Below are positions 1 to 9,356 of a stretch of DNA of 38,103 nt, piece after piece. The DNA is from CALZJC01 sp041574955 (lineage in GTDB: Bacteria > Acidobacteriota > Thermoanaerobaculia > Multivoradales > JAHEKO01): positions 1 to 38,103 of the forward strand of contig JBFGNS010000024.1 in the NCBI GenBank assembly GCA_041574955.1, read 5' to 3'. How positions within the stretch are numbered: position 1 is the first letter of the stretch; the number at the start of each line of letters is the position of its first letter. The notes beneath the pieces are model-generated. The model worked only from the letters and a program-made list of their open reading frames with translations, did not search any database and was not told the origin of the DNA. Both the position numbers and the translations under genes were made by a program.

Positions 1-147
1 CTGGGCACCGTCGAGTCCGGCAAGCTGGCCGACCTTCTGGTGCTGGCCGCCGACCCCACCGCCGACGTCGCCGCCTTCCGCCGGCTCACCCACGTGGTGC
101 GGGGCGGGGTGCTGCGGCCGGTCGCCGAGCTGGTGGTGCCGCGTTAG
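1..147 (+). CDS. Amidohydrolase-family protein, C-terminal end (partial)
   Basis: This frame is open from the first base and stops at TAG 145-147, giving the last 48 residues of a protein. It reads LGTVESGKLADLLVLAADP, followed by a segment ending VVRGGVLRP. This is the typical C-terminal tail of metal-dependent amidohydrolases (imidazolonepropionase/dihydroorotase-like), in which the strand after the TIM barrel returns to the small beta-sandwich domain. The catalytic metal ligands lie upstream, outside the window, so substrate and subtype cannot be judged. The 5' end is missing because the window starts inside the gene. Confidence 0.75.
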   Translation: MGTVESGKLADLLVLAADPTADVAAFRRLTHVVRGGVLRPVAELVVPR

Positions 148-219
148 CTCGGCACGGGCCGAACCTCCCGGCGCGCCGGCGTGGTGCGGCGACGCGTATC
201 GACGCCGCTCGATATCTGC

Positions 220-247
220 TTGACCGGGGGCCGCTTTCGACTACGCT
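220..247 (+). promoter_or_regulatory. Candidate sigma-70 promoter of the nuclease gene
   Basis: TTGACC (220-225) and TACGCT (242-247) are separated by 16 bp, about 55 bp before the ATG at 303. A strong Shine-Dalgarno, AGGAGGAG (289-296), follows. A short hairpin (GCGGCG 186-191 with CGCCGC 203-208) lies just upstream, without a T-tract. Confidence 0.45.
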
Positions 248-302
248 AGTCGGACCGCTTCTTGGATCGTTCCCGGCTTCCCGCCTACAGGAGGAGTCCA
301 CC

Positions 303-3300
303 ATGCGTCTGTCCTGCCGTCCGCCTTTCTCGAGGGTCCCTGTCTCGAGGTGCCTGCCGTGTCTCGTCGCGATCCTGGCGCTCGCCGTGCCGTTCGCGGC
401 CGCCGCCCAGGTGTCGCTCAGCGAGATCCGCATCGATCAGCCGGGAACAGACAACGACGAGTACTTCGAGCTGGCCGGCCCGGCCGGCGCCACCCTCGGC
501 GGCCTCACCTACCTGGTGATCGGCGACGGCACCGGCGGCAGCGGCGTCGTCGAGGCGGTGGTGGATCTCACCGGCAATGCGATCGGCGCCGGCGGCTTCT
601 TCGTCGCCGCCGAGGGGAGCTTCTCGCTCGGCACCGCCGATCTCGTCACCACCCTCAACTTCGAGAACAGCGACAACGTCACCCACCTGCTGGTGTCCGG
701 CTTCACCGGCTCGAACGGTGACGACCTGGACACCAACGACGACGGCCTGCTGGACGCCACGCCGTGGAGCGCGGTGGTCGACTGCGTGGCGCTGATCGAG
801 ACGGTCGGCTCGGGCGACCAGACCTACTGCACCGCGACGGTGGGCCCGGACGGCTCGTTCGTGCCGGCGCACGCCTTCTTCTGCCCCGCCGGCTGGCAGA
901 TCGGCGCCTTCGACCCCTCCGGCGGCTCCGACACGCCGGGCGCCGCCAACGCCTGCCCGCAGGCCGAGGCGTCGATCAACGAGATCCGCATCGACCAGCC
1001 GGGAAGCGACCTCGACGAGTACTTCGAGCTCACCGGGCCGGCCAACGGCACCCTCGACGGCCTCAGCTACCTGGTGATCGGCGACGGCACCGGCGGCAGC
1101 GGCGTCGTCGAGGCGGTGGTGGATCTCACCGGGCTGGCGCTCGGCGCCGGCGGCTTCTTCGTCGCCGCCGAGGGGACCTTCTCGCTCGGCACCGCCGATC
1201 TCGTCACCAGCCTCAACTTCGAGAACAGCGACAACGTCACCCACCTGCTGGTGCGCGACTTCACGGGCTCGAGCAACCAGGATCTCGACACCAACGACGA
1301 CGGCACCCTCGACAGTGAGCCGTGGAGCGAGCTGGTGGACTGCGTGGCCCTGATCGAGACCGTCGGGTCGGGCGATCTCGTCTACTGCGCCACCACCGTC
1401 GGCCCGGACGGCAGCTTCGTCCCCGGCCACGCCTTCCTCTGCCCCGAGGGCTGGCAGATCGGCGCCTTCAACCCGTCCGGCGGCGACGATACCCCGGGCT
1501 CGGCCAACGCCTGCGCGCCGCCGCCCAGCGGGACGGTGCTGGTGATCAACGAGATCGACTACGACCAGCCGGGCACCGACACCGCCGAGTTCATCGAGCT
1601 CAAGAACGTCTCGGCCGCGCCGCTCGACCTGTCGGGGTTCGCGCTCGAGCTGGTCAACGGCACCGGCGGGGGCGCTTTTGTCTACAACACGATCGCGCTG
1701 CCCGCCGTCAGCCTGGCGCCGGGCGACTACTTCGTGGTGTGCGCCAACGCCGCCAACACCATCGGCTGCGATCTCGACGTGACGCCCGACACCAACCTGA
1801 TCCAGAACGGCTCGCCCGACGCCGTCGCCCTCACCGCCGGCGGCACCATCGTCGACACGGTGAGCTACGAGGGCGACACCGGCGCCCCCTACACCGAGGG
1901 CTCGGGCGCCGGTCTCGAGGACGACAGCTCGGGCGGCAGCGGCGGGCCCAACGAGAACAAGTCGATCTCGCGTCTGCCCGACGGCGTCGACACCGACCAG
2001 AACAACGTCGACTTCTCGCTGCGCTGCGCCACGCCGGGCGCGGCCAACACCTCCGACGCCGCCGACTGCCCGTCGGTGGCGCCGCCCGTGCTGGTGATCA
2101 ACGAGATCGACTACGACCAGCCGGGCACCGACGTCGCCGAGTTCGTCGAGATCAAGAACAACGGCAACGGGCCGACCAGCCTGGCGGGCGTCGAGCTGGT
2201 GCTGGTGAACGGCAACGGCGGCGGCGCGGTGGTCTACAACACCATCGCGCTGCCGGCGGTGAGCCTGGCGGCGGGCGACTACTTCGTGGTGTGCGGGGAC
2301 GCCGCCAGCGTGGCCGAGTGCGACCTCGACGTCACGCCGGACAGCAACCTGATCCAGAACGGCGCGCCCGACGCCGTGGCGCTGGTCGCCGCCGGGCTGG
2401 TGCTCGACACGGTGAGCTACGAGGGCGACACCGGCGCGCCGTATACCGAGGGCTCGGGCTCCGGGCTCGAGGACTCGGGCGGCACCGGCGAGGATTTCAA
2501 GGGCATCTCGCGGCTGCCCGATGGCTCGGACACGGACCAGAACAACGTCGACCTGGCCAACGTCTGCATCACTCCCGGCCGTGCCAACACCAGCCTGGCC
2601 GCGAACTGCAGCACCCGGGGACCGGTGGTCGAGATCTTCGACATCCAGGGCAGCGGCAGCGCTTCGCCGTTCGCCGGCCAGACGGTGCGGACGGTGGACA
2701 ACGCGGTCACCGCGCTCGGCCTCGACGGCTTCTTCATGCAGACGCCGGCCTCGCGCACCGACGGCGACGCCGACACCTCCGACGGCATCTTCGTCTTCAC
2801 CGGCGGCGCGCCGGCCGTGGCGGTGGGCGACCAGGTGGACGTCACCGGTCTGGCGAGCGAGTTCTTCGGCTTCACCGAGCTCGGCGGCGGTCCGGCGGTG
2901 GCGGTGACCGGTTCGGAACCGGTGCCCGCCGCCGTCGTCTTCGACGCCACCGTGCCGTCGCCCGACCCGACGGCGCCGAGCTGCGCCCTCGAGTTCGAGT
3001 GCTACGAGGGGATGCGGGTGGCGGTCGCCGACGGCACCGTCACCGGACCCAACCAGCGGTTCGGCACCGACCCGATCGCCGAGGTGCACGTCACCGCCGG
3101 CCCGGCGCGCGCCTTCCGCGAGCCGGGGGTCGAGTTCCCGGGTCTGTCGATGCCGCCGATCCCTACCTGGGACGGCAACCCAGAGGTCTTCGAGCTGGAT
3201 CCCGACAAGCTGGGGCTGCCCAACCAGATCATCCCGGCGGGTTCGAGCTTCGCCGCCGAGGGCGTGCTCGGCTTCGAGTTCGGCGGCTACGAGCTGTGGC

Positions 3301-4652
3301 CCACCAGCCTGAGCTTCACGCCGGCGCCGCTGCCGGTGGCGGTCAGGGGGCGCCAGCCGGGCGAGATGACGGTCGGCACCTTGAACCTGTTCCGGCTGTT
3401 CGACGACGTCGACGATCCGGCCGATGCCGCGGGGCGCGACGACTTCGTCGTGTCGACGGCCGAGTACGACCGCAGGCTCGACAAGTTCTGCGCCCACATC
3501 GACCGGGTGCTGGGCTCGCCCGACATCCTGGCGGTGCAGGAGGCGGAAAGCCTGGCGGTGCTCGAGGATCTCGCAGACCATCTGGCCGCCGACGCCGACT
3601 GCGGCGCCTTCGTCGGCTACACGCCGTACCTGGTCGAGGGCAACGACATCGGCACCATCGACGTCGGCTTCCTGGTGCGCGACGACATCACGGTCGACGC
3701 CGTCACCCAGCTCGGCAAGTTCGAGACCTTCATCGATCCCACCGACCTGAGCGAGGACATCCTGCACGACCGGCCGCCGCTGCTGCTCGAGGGCAACTGC
3801 CAGCTTGAGTTCGGCAGCTACCCGATCGCCGTCATGGTGGTCCACAACCGCTCGCTGGGCGGCATCGACAACCCGAGCGACGGGCCGCGCGTGCGCTTCA
3901 AGCGGCTGTCGCAGGCCGAGTCCATCGCCCAGAAGGTCCAGGACCTGCAGACCGCCGACCCGGCCGTGCGGCTGGTGGTGCTGGGCGACTTCAACGCCTT
4001 CGAGTTCACCGACGGCTACGTCGACGCGCTGGGCGTCATCACCGGCGACTTCGACCCGGCGCAGAGCTTCGTCTGCACCGAGGCGGTGTGCTCGCCGGAC
4101 CTGGTGGAGCCCAACCTCGACAACCGGGTGCTCGACCTGCCGGCCGGCGAGCGCTACTCGTTCATCTTCCGCGGCAGCGCCCAGGTGCTGGACCACGCCC
4201 TGACCTCGAGCGGGCTGGCCGGCGAGGTGACGGGAGCCGAGTTCGGGCGCGGCAACGCCGACGCGGCGGTCGATCTGCTCAACGACGGCACCACGCCGGG
4301 CAACGTCGAGCTGCGCTCCTCGGACCACGACGGCCTGGTGGTCTACCTCAGCAAGGACGACGACGCTGACGGCGTGCCCAACGACGCCGACGTCTGTCCC
4401 GGCACGGTGATCCCGGAAGGAGTGCCGACCGCGGGCCTGGGGGTCAACCGCTGGGCGCTGGTCGACGGCGACGGGGTGTTCGACACCGTGACGCCGCCGC
4501 GAGGCGGTCCCAGGCTGAGCTTCGACCTGGGCGACACCGCCGGCTGCTCGTGCGAGCAGATCATCGCCGCGCAGTCGCTCGGCCAGGGTCACAGCCGTTT
4601 CGGCTGCTCGATCGGCGCCATGCGGGACTGGGTGGCGCTGGTCAACCCCTAG
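303..4652 (+). CDS. Secreted multi-domain nuclease: four lamin-tail-like repeats, OB-like domain, EEP nuclease, calcium-type repeat
   Basis: This is an extracellular nuclease of the ExeM/NucH type, 1449 aa, probably hydrolysing extracellular DNA. Residues 1-36 form a signal peptide ending near AAAAQ. Two near-identical modules follow (about 38-221 and 224-407, each opening EIRIDQPG). Then come two lamin-tail-like modules (about 413-594 and 597-770, opening VLVINEIDYDQPG). An OB-like domain characteristic of this family lies at about 773-900. The endonuclease/exonuclease/phosphatase fold covers about 1020-1347, with LAVQEAE (metal Glu 1080), GDFNA (1228-1232), LDHALTS (from 1296) and SDHDG (1340-1344), so the catalytic residues look intact. 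A calcium-type DDDADGVPNDADVCPGT repeat (about 1351-1367) and a Cys-containing tail (about 1415-1449) end the protein. The start is fixed by AGGAGGAG 7 bp upstream. It has its own promoter and terminator. Confidence 0.9.
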   Translation: MRLSCRPPFSRVPVSRCLPCLVAILALAVPFAAAAQVSLSEIRIDQPGTDNDEYFELAGPAGATLGGLTYLVIGDGTGGSGVVEAVVDLTGNAIGAGGFFVAAEGSFSLGTADLVTTLNFENSDNVTHLLVSGFTGSNGDDLDTNDDGLLDATPWSAVVDCVALIETVGSGDQTYCTATVGPDGSFVPAHAFFCPAGWQIGAFDPSGGSDTPGAANACPQAEASINEIRIDQPGSDLDEYFELTGPANGTLDGLSYLVIGDGTGGSGVVEAVVDLTGLALGAGGFFVAAEGTFSLGTADLVTSLNFENSDNVTHLLVRDFTGSSNQDLDTNDDGTLDSEPWSELVDCVALIETVGSGDLVYCATTVGPDGSFVPGHAFLCPEGWQIGAFNPSGGDDTPGSANACAPPPSGTVLVINEIDYDQPGTDTAEFIELKNVSAAPLDLSGFALELVNGTGGGAFVYNTIALPAVSLAPGDYFVVCANAANTIGCDLDVTPDTNLIQNGSPDAVALTAGGTIVDTVSYEGDTGAPYTEGSGAGLEDDSSGGSGGPNENKSISRLPDGVDTDQNNVDFSLRCATPGAANTSDAADCPSVAPPVLVINEIDYDQPGTDVAEFVEIKNNGNGPTSLAGVELVLVNGNGGGAVVYNTIALPAVSLAAGDYFVVCGDAASVAECDLDVTPDSNLIQNGAPDAVALVAAGLVLDTVSYEGDTGAPYTEGSGSGLEDSGGTGEDFKGISRLPDGSDTDQNNVDLANVCITPGRANTSLAANCSTRGPVVEIFDIQGSGSASPFAGQTVRTVDNAVTALGLDGFFMQTPASRTDGDADTSDGIFVFTGGAPAVAVGDQVDVTGLASEFFGFTELGGGPAVAVTGSEPVPAAVVFDATVPSPDPTAPSCALEFECYEGMRVAVADGTVTGPNQRFGTDPIAEVHVTAGPARAFREPGVEFPGLSMPPIPTWDGNPEVFELDPDKLGLPNQIIPAGSSFAAEGVLGFEFGGYELWPTSLSFTPAPLPVAVRGRQPGEMTVGTLNLFRLFDDVDDPADAAGRDDFVVSTAEYDRRLDKFCAHIDRVLGSPDILAVQEAESLAVLEDLADHLAADADCGAFVGYTPYLVEGNDIGTIDVGFLVRDDITVDAVTQLGKFETFIDPTDLSEDILHDRPPLLLEGNCQLEFGSYPIAVMVVHNRSLGGIDNPSDGPRVRFKRLSQAESIAQKVQDLQTADPAVRLVVLGDFNAFEFTDGYVDALGVITGDFDPAQSFVCTEAVCSPDLVEPNLDNRVLDLPAGERYSFIFRGSAQVLDHALTSSGLAGEVTGAEFGRGNADAAVDLLNDGTTPGNVELRSSDHDGLVVYLSKDDDADGVPNDADVCPGTVIPEGVPTAGLGVNRWALVDGDGVFDTVTPPRGGPRLSFDLGDTAGCSCEQIIAAQSLGQGHSRFGCSIGAMRDWVALVNP

Positions 4653-4673
4653 ACCGGGAGACGGAGAGCTCCC

Positions 4674-4712
4674 GGCCGGGCGGGGCCGCGGCCCCGCCCG
4701 GGCCTTCTTTTT
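4674..4712 (+). terminator. Rho-independent terminator after the nuclease gene
   Basis: A perfect 26-bp palindrome (4676-4701, half-site CCGGGCGGGGCCG) is followed by CTTCTTTTT. It starts about 20 bp after the nuclease stop codon. It is the clearest intrinsic terminator in the window and separates the nuclease from the CPBP protease gene. Confidence 0.85.
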
Positions 4713-4722
4713 GCGCCGCGCG

Positions 4723-4728
4723 TAGAAT
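4723..4728 (+). promoter_or_regulatory. -10 element (TAGAAT) next to the CPBP protease start
   Basis: TAGAAT ends 9 nt before the ATG at 4738, so transcription would begin within a few bases of the start codon. No Shine-Dalgarno is visible and no good -35 box is seen. The mRNA may be leaderless or nearly so. Confidence 0.4.
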
Positions 4729-4737
4729 CGGCGCGGC

Positions 4738-5502
4738 ATGCCGGGTAGCTCGTCTCGCTGGACCTCGGCGGCGGCCGTGGTCGCGGTTTTCGCCGTCCTC
4801 TACTTCCTGCGCGAGATTCTGGGGCTGGCGTTCGACTTCGGCCGGCTCTACCGCGAGCACCCGTACTACTACCCCGCGGGGCTGCTGAGCCTGCTCGAGA
4901 TCGCGCTGGCGCTGGCGGCGGTGGCCAGCATCCGGCGGATGGGCGCGGCGGCCGCGCTGCGCGAGCTGGGGGTGCTGCGGCCGGTGGGGCGGCCGTGGAT
5001 CTTCGGGTTGCTGGCGACCCTCCCTCTGTGGGTGGTCTTCGCGCTGGCCGCGCCGCGGGCTGGCAGCGTGCCGGTGGTCGAGACGCTCTACCTGGTGGCG
5101 CTGTCGCCGCTCGCCGAAGAGGTGGTCTTCCGCGGCTTTGCCTTCGGCCAGCTGCGCCGGCTCGCCGGCTGGGGCTTCTGGCCGGCGGGGCTGGTGAGCG
5201 CCGCCGTCTTCGGCTGGGGCCACGCCGAGGATGCCTCGACCCTGGCCGAGGGCGCGGGTCTGTTCCTGCTCACCGGCGTCGGCGGGCTGTTCTTCTGCTG
5301 GCTCTACCAGCGGTGGGAGTACAACCTGTGGGCGCCGTTCTCGCTCCACCTGCTGATGAACCTCTCCTGGCAGGTGTTCGCGGTCGGCGACAGCGCGCTC
5401 GCCGGCTGGCTGCCCACCGCGCTCCAGGTGACCACCATCGTGACGGCCACGCTGCTCACCATCTACCGCCACCGCATCCCGCTGCTGCGGGCTCGCGCCT
5501 AG
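4738..5502 (+). CDS. CPBP family intramembrane glutamic endopeptidase
   Basis: This is a 254-aa polytopic membrane protein of the CPBP (CAAX/Rce1-like, formerly Abi) protease family. The three family motifs are present. AEEVVFRG gives the Glu-Glu pair and Arg (E127, E128, R132), FGWGHAED gives H162, and HLLMNLSW gives H204 and N208. At least five hydrophobic segments can be seen, including residues about 10-30, 40-60, 82-102 and 140-200. In bacteria such proteins process membrane-bound substrates or confer bacteriocin immunity; the substrate here is unknown. The gene stands alone between a terminator and a non-coding repeat block. The ATG sits just after a TAGAAT box, with no ribosome binding site. 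Confidence 0.88.
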   Translation: MPGSSSRWTSAAAVVAVFAVLYFLREILGLAFDFGRLYREHPYYYPAGLLSLLEIALALAAVASIRRMGAAAALRELGVLRPVGRPWIFGLLATLPLWVVFALAAPRAGSVPVVETLYLVALSPLAEEVVFRGFAFGQLRRLAGWGFWPAGLVSAAVFGWGHAEDASTLAEGAGLFLLTGVGGLFFCWLYQRWEYNLWAPFSLHLLMNLSWQVFAVGDSALAGWLPTALQVTTIVTATLLTIYRHRIPLLRARA

Positions 5503-5867
5503 CGCCCCGAGCGCTCGAGTGGTTGCGCAACCGCGCTTGTGCGAGCCCGTGTGCGCATGCCGGGCTTGGTGCTGAGGTCCTTCGCTGGCGCTCAGGATGA
5601 CAGCGGGCTTCGGGGCCCGGAGTCGGACTCCCGGGTGCCGCAAGCGGCCGGTGGTGGTGTGCCCGGGTTGGCGCTGGGGTTGTCGCTGCGCTCTGGAGGA
5701 CCTTTGCCTTGCAGCGCCGGGCTCCGGACTCGAGGGTGCTGAGCACCGTGGTCAGCCGGCCCGGGTGTTGTCCGCCGCTGTCATCCCGAGCGCCAGCGAG
5801 GGACCTCAGCACCAGCCCCGGCATGCGCTAGAAGGCTCGCACGAGCGGGTCCCTCAACCGCGGCGCT
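5503..5867. other. Non-coding convergent gap (365 bp) filled by a repeat element
   Basis: The gap lies between the convergent CPBP protease and cupin genes. I see no credible gene. Most of it is taken up by the inverted-repeat element at 5553-5828. The flanks 5528-5552 and 5829-5857 also show weaker complementarity (GCGAGCC against GGCTCGC). Confidence 0.7.
5553..5828. repeat. REP/BIME-like long inverted repeat
   Basis: The left arm (5553-5606) and right arm (5775-5828) are reverse complements over 54 bp with four mismatches. They surround a 168-bp centre. Each arm carries the segments GCTGAGGTCC, TCGCTGGCGCTC and GGATGACAGCGG. This resembles the GTCATCC(T/C)GAGCGC-type intergenic palindromes I know to be dispersed in many GC-rich bacterial genomes. 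The centre holds smaller palindromes and a degenerate third copy (GTCGCTGCGCTCTGGAGGACC). Position between two stop codons fits a REP-like element; it could also end transcription from both sides. Confidence 0.75.
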
Positions 5868-6230
5868 CTACTCCTCGCGGTGCGCCAGCTCGGGCGAGAA
5901 CGCCGGGATGCAGACCGCGAAGTACTCGGCTTCGGCGTCGAACGGGTTGCTGAACCGCACCCGGACGCCGGGCTCGGTCCACACCGCCTGCCCCGCCTCG
6001 AGGTGGATCTCCTCGCCGGCCACCTCGAGCCGCATCCTGCCGCGTACCATCACCGTCAGCTCGCCGAACTCGGGGGTCTGCGCCGGCTCCGACCAGCCGC
6101 CCGGCGCCACCATGTGGGCCAGGCTGAACTGCTCGGTACCGGTGTTGACGCGGCCGAACAGCTCCTCGATGGTCTTGCCGCCGGGCACGGGAATCAGGGT
6201 CGGGCTGGTGACGAGACGGTAGCCGGGCAT
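5868..6230 (-). CDS. Cupin-domain protein
   Basis: This 120-aa single-domain protein has the small beta-barrel pattern of cupins: FSLAHMVAPGGWSEPAQTPEFGELTVMVRGRMRLEVAGEEIHLEAGQ-type strands around residues 36-80, then a conserved TEPGVRVRFSNPF turn. The usual His ligands of motif 1 are poorly represented; Glu 50 and Glu 54 and the WSEP segment are the likely polar site residues. So it may bind a metal weakly or be a sensor rather than an enzyme. It is divergent from the radical SAM gene at 6307, sharing a 76-bp promoter region. Its ATG lies 6 bp after a TACAAT box, which suggests a leaderless message. Substrate unknown. Confidence 0.8.
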   Translation of the reverse strand: MPGYRLVTSPTLIPVPGGKTIEELFGRVNTGTEQFSLAHMVAPGGWSEPAQTPEFGELTVMVRGRMRLEVAGEEIHLEAGQAVWTEPGVRVRFSNPFDAEAEYFAVCIPAFSPELAHREE

Positions 6231-6236
6231 GGCGGC

Positions 6237-6242
6237 ATTGTA
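6237..6242 (-). promoter_or_regulatory. -10 element (TACAAT) abutting the cupin start codon
   Basis: On the minus strand TACAAT is followed by GCCGCC and then ATG. Normal spacing from a -10 box puts the transcription start at the A of the ATG, so the mRNA is predicted to be leaderless. A TAGGGT box (6289-6294, plus strand) is the matching candidate for the divergent radical SAM gene. Confidence 0.5.
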
Positions 6243-6306
6243 GAACGCCGCCCGCGGCGCGGAATTCCGCCGCCCGCCGCCCGCGTTGCTAGGGTGGGAG
6301 ACGCTG

Positions 6307-7410
6307 ATGGACGTCGAGATCGTCCGCGGGCCGGATGTCGTCGCTACGCGCTACTGGCACCAGCTCGACGACGGGCGGGTGCAGTGCGACCTCTGCCCGC
6401 GCTTCTGCAAGCTGCGCGAGGGCCAGCGCGGGCTGTGTTTCGTGCGCGGGCGGCTGGACGACCGGATCGTGCTGACAACCTACGGCCGCTCGAGCGGCTT
6501 CTGCGTCGATCCGATCGAGAAGAAGCCGCTCAACCATTTCCTGCCCGGCACGCCGGTGCTGTCGTTCGGCACCGCCGGCTGCAACCTGTTCTGCAAGTTC
6601 TGCCAGAACTGGGACATCTCGAAGTCGCGCGAGGTGGACACGCTGGCCGACCAGGCGGCGCCCGAGACGATCGCGCGCGCCGCCCGCCAGCTGGGCTGCT
6701 CGAGCGTCGCCTTCACCTACAACGATCCGGTGATCTTCCTGGAGTACGCGGTGGAGGTGGCGCGCGCCTGCCGCGAGCTGGGGATCCTGACCGTGGCGGT
6801 GACCGCGGGCGAGATCTGCCCCGAGCCGCGGCGCGAGTTCTACCGCGCGATGGACGCCGCCAACGTCGACCTGAAGGCGTTCAGCGAGCGGTTCTACCGC
6901 CAGGTGTGCGGCGGCGAGCTGGCGACCGTGCTGGACACCCTGGTCTATCTGAAGCACGAGACCGAGGTCTGGTTCGAGATCACCAACCTGCTGATCCCGG
7001 GCGAGAACGACGCCGACGAGGAGCTCGACGCGATGACCCGCTGGGTGGTCGACGAGCTGGGGCCGGACGTGCCGATGCATTTCACCGCCTTCCACCCGGA
7101 CTTCAAGATGATGGACCGGCCGCCGACGCCGCCGGCGACCCTCGCCCGCGCCCGGCGGATCGCGCAGGCCAACGGCGTGCGGTACGCTTACACCGGCAAC
7201 GTCCACGACGAGACCGGCGGCTCGACCTTCTGCCACCGCTGCGGCGAGCGGCTGATCGGCCGCGACTGGTACCGCCTGACCGGCTGGAACCTGGTCGACG
7301 GCGCCTGCGGCGGCTGCGGCGAGCCGCTCCCCGGCCGCTTCGCGGAGCGGCCCGGCGACTGGGGGGCGCGGCGGCTGCCGGTTCGGCTGCGGGATTTCGC
7401 GACCGTCTGA
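6307..7410 (+). CDS. amrS: AmmeMemoRadiSam-type radical SAM enzyme (AmrS-like)
   Basis: This 367-aa radical SAM protein belongs to the AmrS/pyruvate-formate-lyase-activating-like group. The SAM-cluster motif CNLFCKFC (Cys 92, 96, 99, spacing CxxxCxxC) is intact. N-terminal cysteines (QCDLCPRFC) and a C-terminal pair of CxxC motifs (FCHRC, CGGCG) probably bind zinc. These are known features of this family, whose members usually sit beside AMMECR1 (AmrA) and Memo (AmrB) genes. Neither partner is present here; the neighbour is a divergent cupin. The ATG at 6307 is preferred over an upstream TTG (6286) because GGGAG lies upstream of it and a TAGGGT box overlaps the TTG region. The family's biochemical reaction is not firmly established. 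Confidence 0.88.
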   Translation: MDVEIVRGPDVVATRYWHQLDDGRVQCDLCPRFCKLREGQRGLCFVRGRLDDRIVLTTYGRSSGFCVDPIEKKPLNHFLPGTPVLSFGTAGCNLFCKFCQNWDISKSREVDTLADQAAPETIARAARQLGCSSVAFTYNDPVIFLEYAVEVARACRELGILTVAVTAGEICPEPRREFYRAMDAANVDLKAFSERFYRQVCGGELATVLDTLVYLKHETEVWFEITNLLIPGENDADEELDAMTRWVVDELGPDVPMHFTAFHPDFKMMDRPPTPPATLARARRIAQANGVRYAYTGNVHDETGGSTFCHRCGERLIGRDWYRLTGWNLVDGACGGCGEPLPGRFAERPGDWGARRLPVRLRDFATV

Positions 7411-7509
7411 GACGGCACCAGGCCTGCTGTCGGCTCGGTCGACCAGGAGAAGGGCGGGCTCGAGGGCTAGCAGTGGTTGCGGCTTCGGGCCGGGTGCGCG
7501 GGCCTGGCG

Positions 7510-7562
7510 GGTCCCGGGGCTGCGCTCCAAAGGCGAGGGTGATGTCGCTCCGCCCCGGGCCC
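7510..7562. repeat. Imperfect stem-loop
   Basis: GGTCCCGGGGC (7510-7520) pairs with GCCCCGGGCCC (7552-7562) with one mismatch around a 31-nt loop. There is no T-tract. It begins about 100 bp after the radical SAM stop codon and may be a degenerate intergenic repeat. Confidence 0.4.
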
Positions 7563-7717
7563 CACCCGGCGGGCGCCCCCTCCGGCGGTGGCTGCGGCGA
7601 CGCTGTTGCTTCGAAGGGGTCCGCGGTGGTGCCGAGGAGCGAAGCCGCCGCCGCTCTCGCAGCGGCCCACCTAGCGACTCGCTGCAGCAGTCTGAGGCGG
7701 AGGCCGGCGGCAGAGGC

Positions 7718-7872
7718 GGGAGGGACAGGGTCTCGGGGTAGCTCTCCGCCAGCGCAATCTCGACACCGGGTGGAGTCCGGCGCCGATGGCGCGCGCCAGC
7801 GGAGTGCAGGCGAGCGCCCCCCTCGAGAGTCCGACCGAGCGCGAGCCGGTACCCTGAGACCCTGTCCCTCCC
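7718..7872. repeat. Spaced 23-bp inverted repeat
   Basis: The arms at 7718-7740 and 7850-7872 are reverse complements with one mismatch in 23 bp (core GGGACAGGGTCTC). They enclose a 109-bp centre that contains a GCGCC-GAT-GGCGC hairpin. Weak complementarity continues outside the arms. The core, read with one gap, resembles the arms of the repeat at 12854-12923 (ACAGG-T-CTCAGGG), suggesting one repeat family. Confidence 0.7.
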
Positions 7873-7926
7873 GACTCAGAGCCGGCCGGGCCAGCAAGAT
7901 AATCGGCGAAACGTCTCCAGCCGGCT

Positions 7927-9342
<1,416 letters not shown>

Positions 9343-9356
9343 CGTTCGAGTGCGCC

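Larger units (their letters stand above)
7411..7926. other. Non-coding convergent gap (516 bp) with inverted repeats
   Basis: The gap separates the convergent radical SAM and glutamate dehydrogenase genes. Open frames cross it but none has recognisable protein character or a ribosome binding site. It holds two inverted-repeat structures (7510-7562 and 7718-7872), listed separately. I see no RNA gene in it. Confidence 0.65.

Noticed and set aside
420..2600. CRISPR-like or satellite repeats within the nuclease gene
   Set aside because: The repeats are about 550-bp protein-coding modules in frame, not short direct repeats with spacers.
285..4739. A 1484-codon open frame antisense to the nuclease
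   Set aside because: It mirrors the nuclease's high-GC codon pattern, has Arg/Ala/His-rich low-complexity composition, no domain and spans the terminator. It is a shadow frame.
7467..7920. Open frames in the radical SAM-glutamate dehydrogenase gap, possibly a gene
   Set aside because: Frames on both strands are compositionally biased, lack ribosome binding sites and run through inverted repeats.
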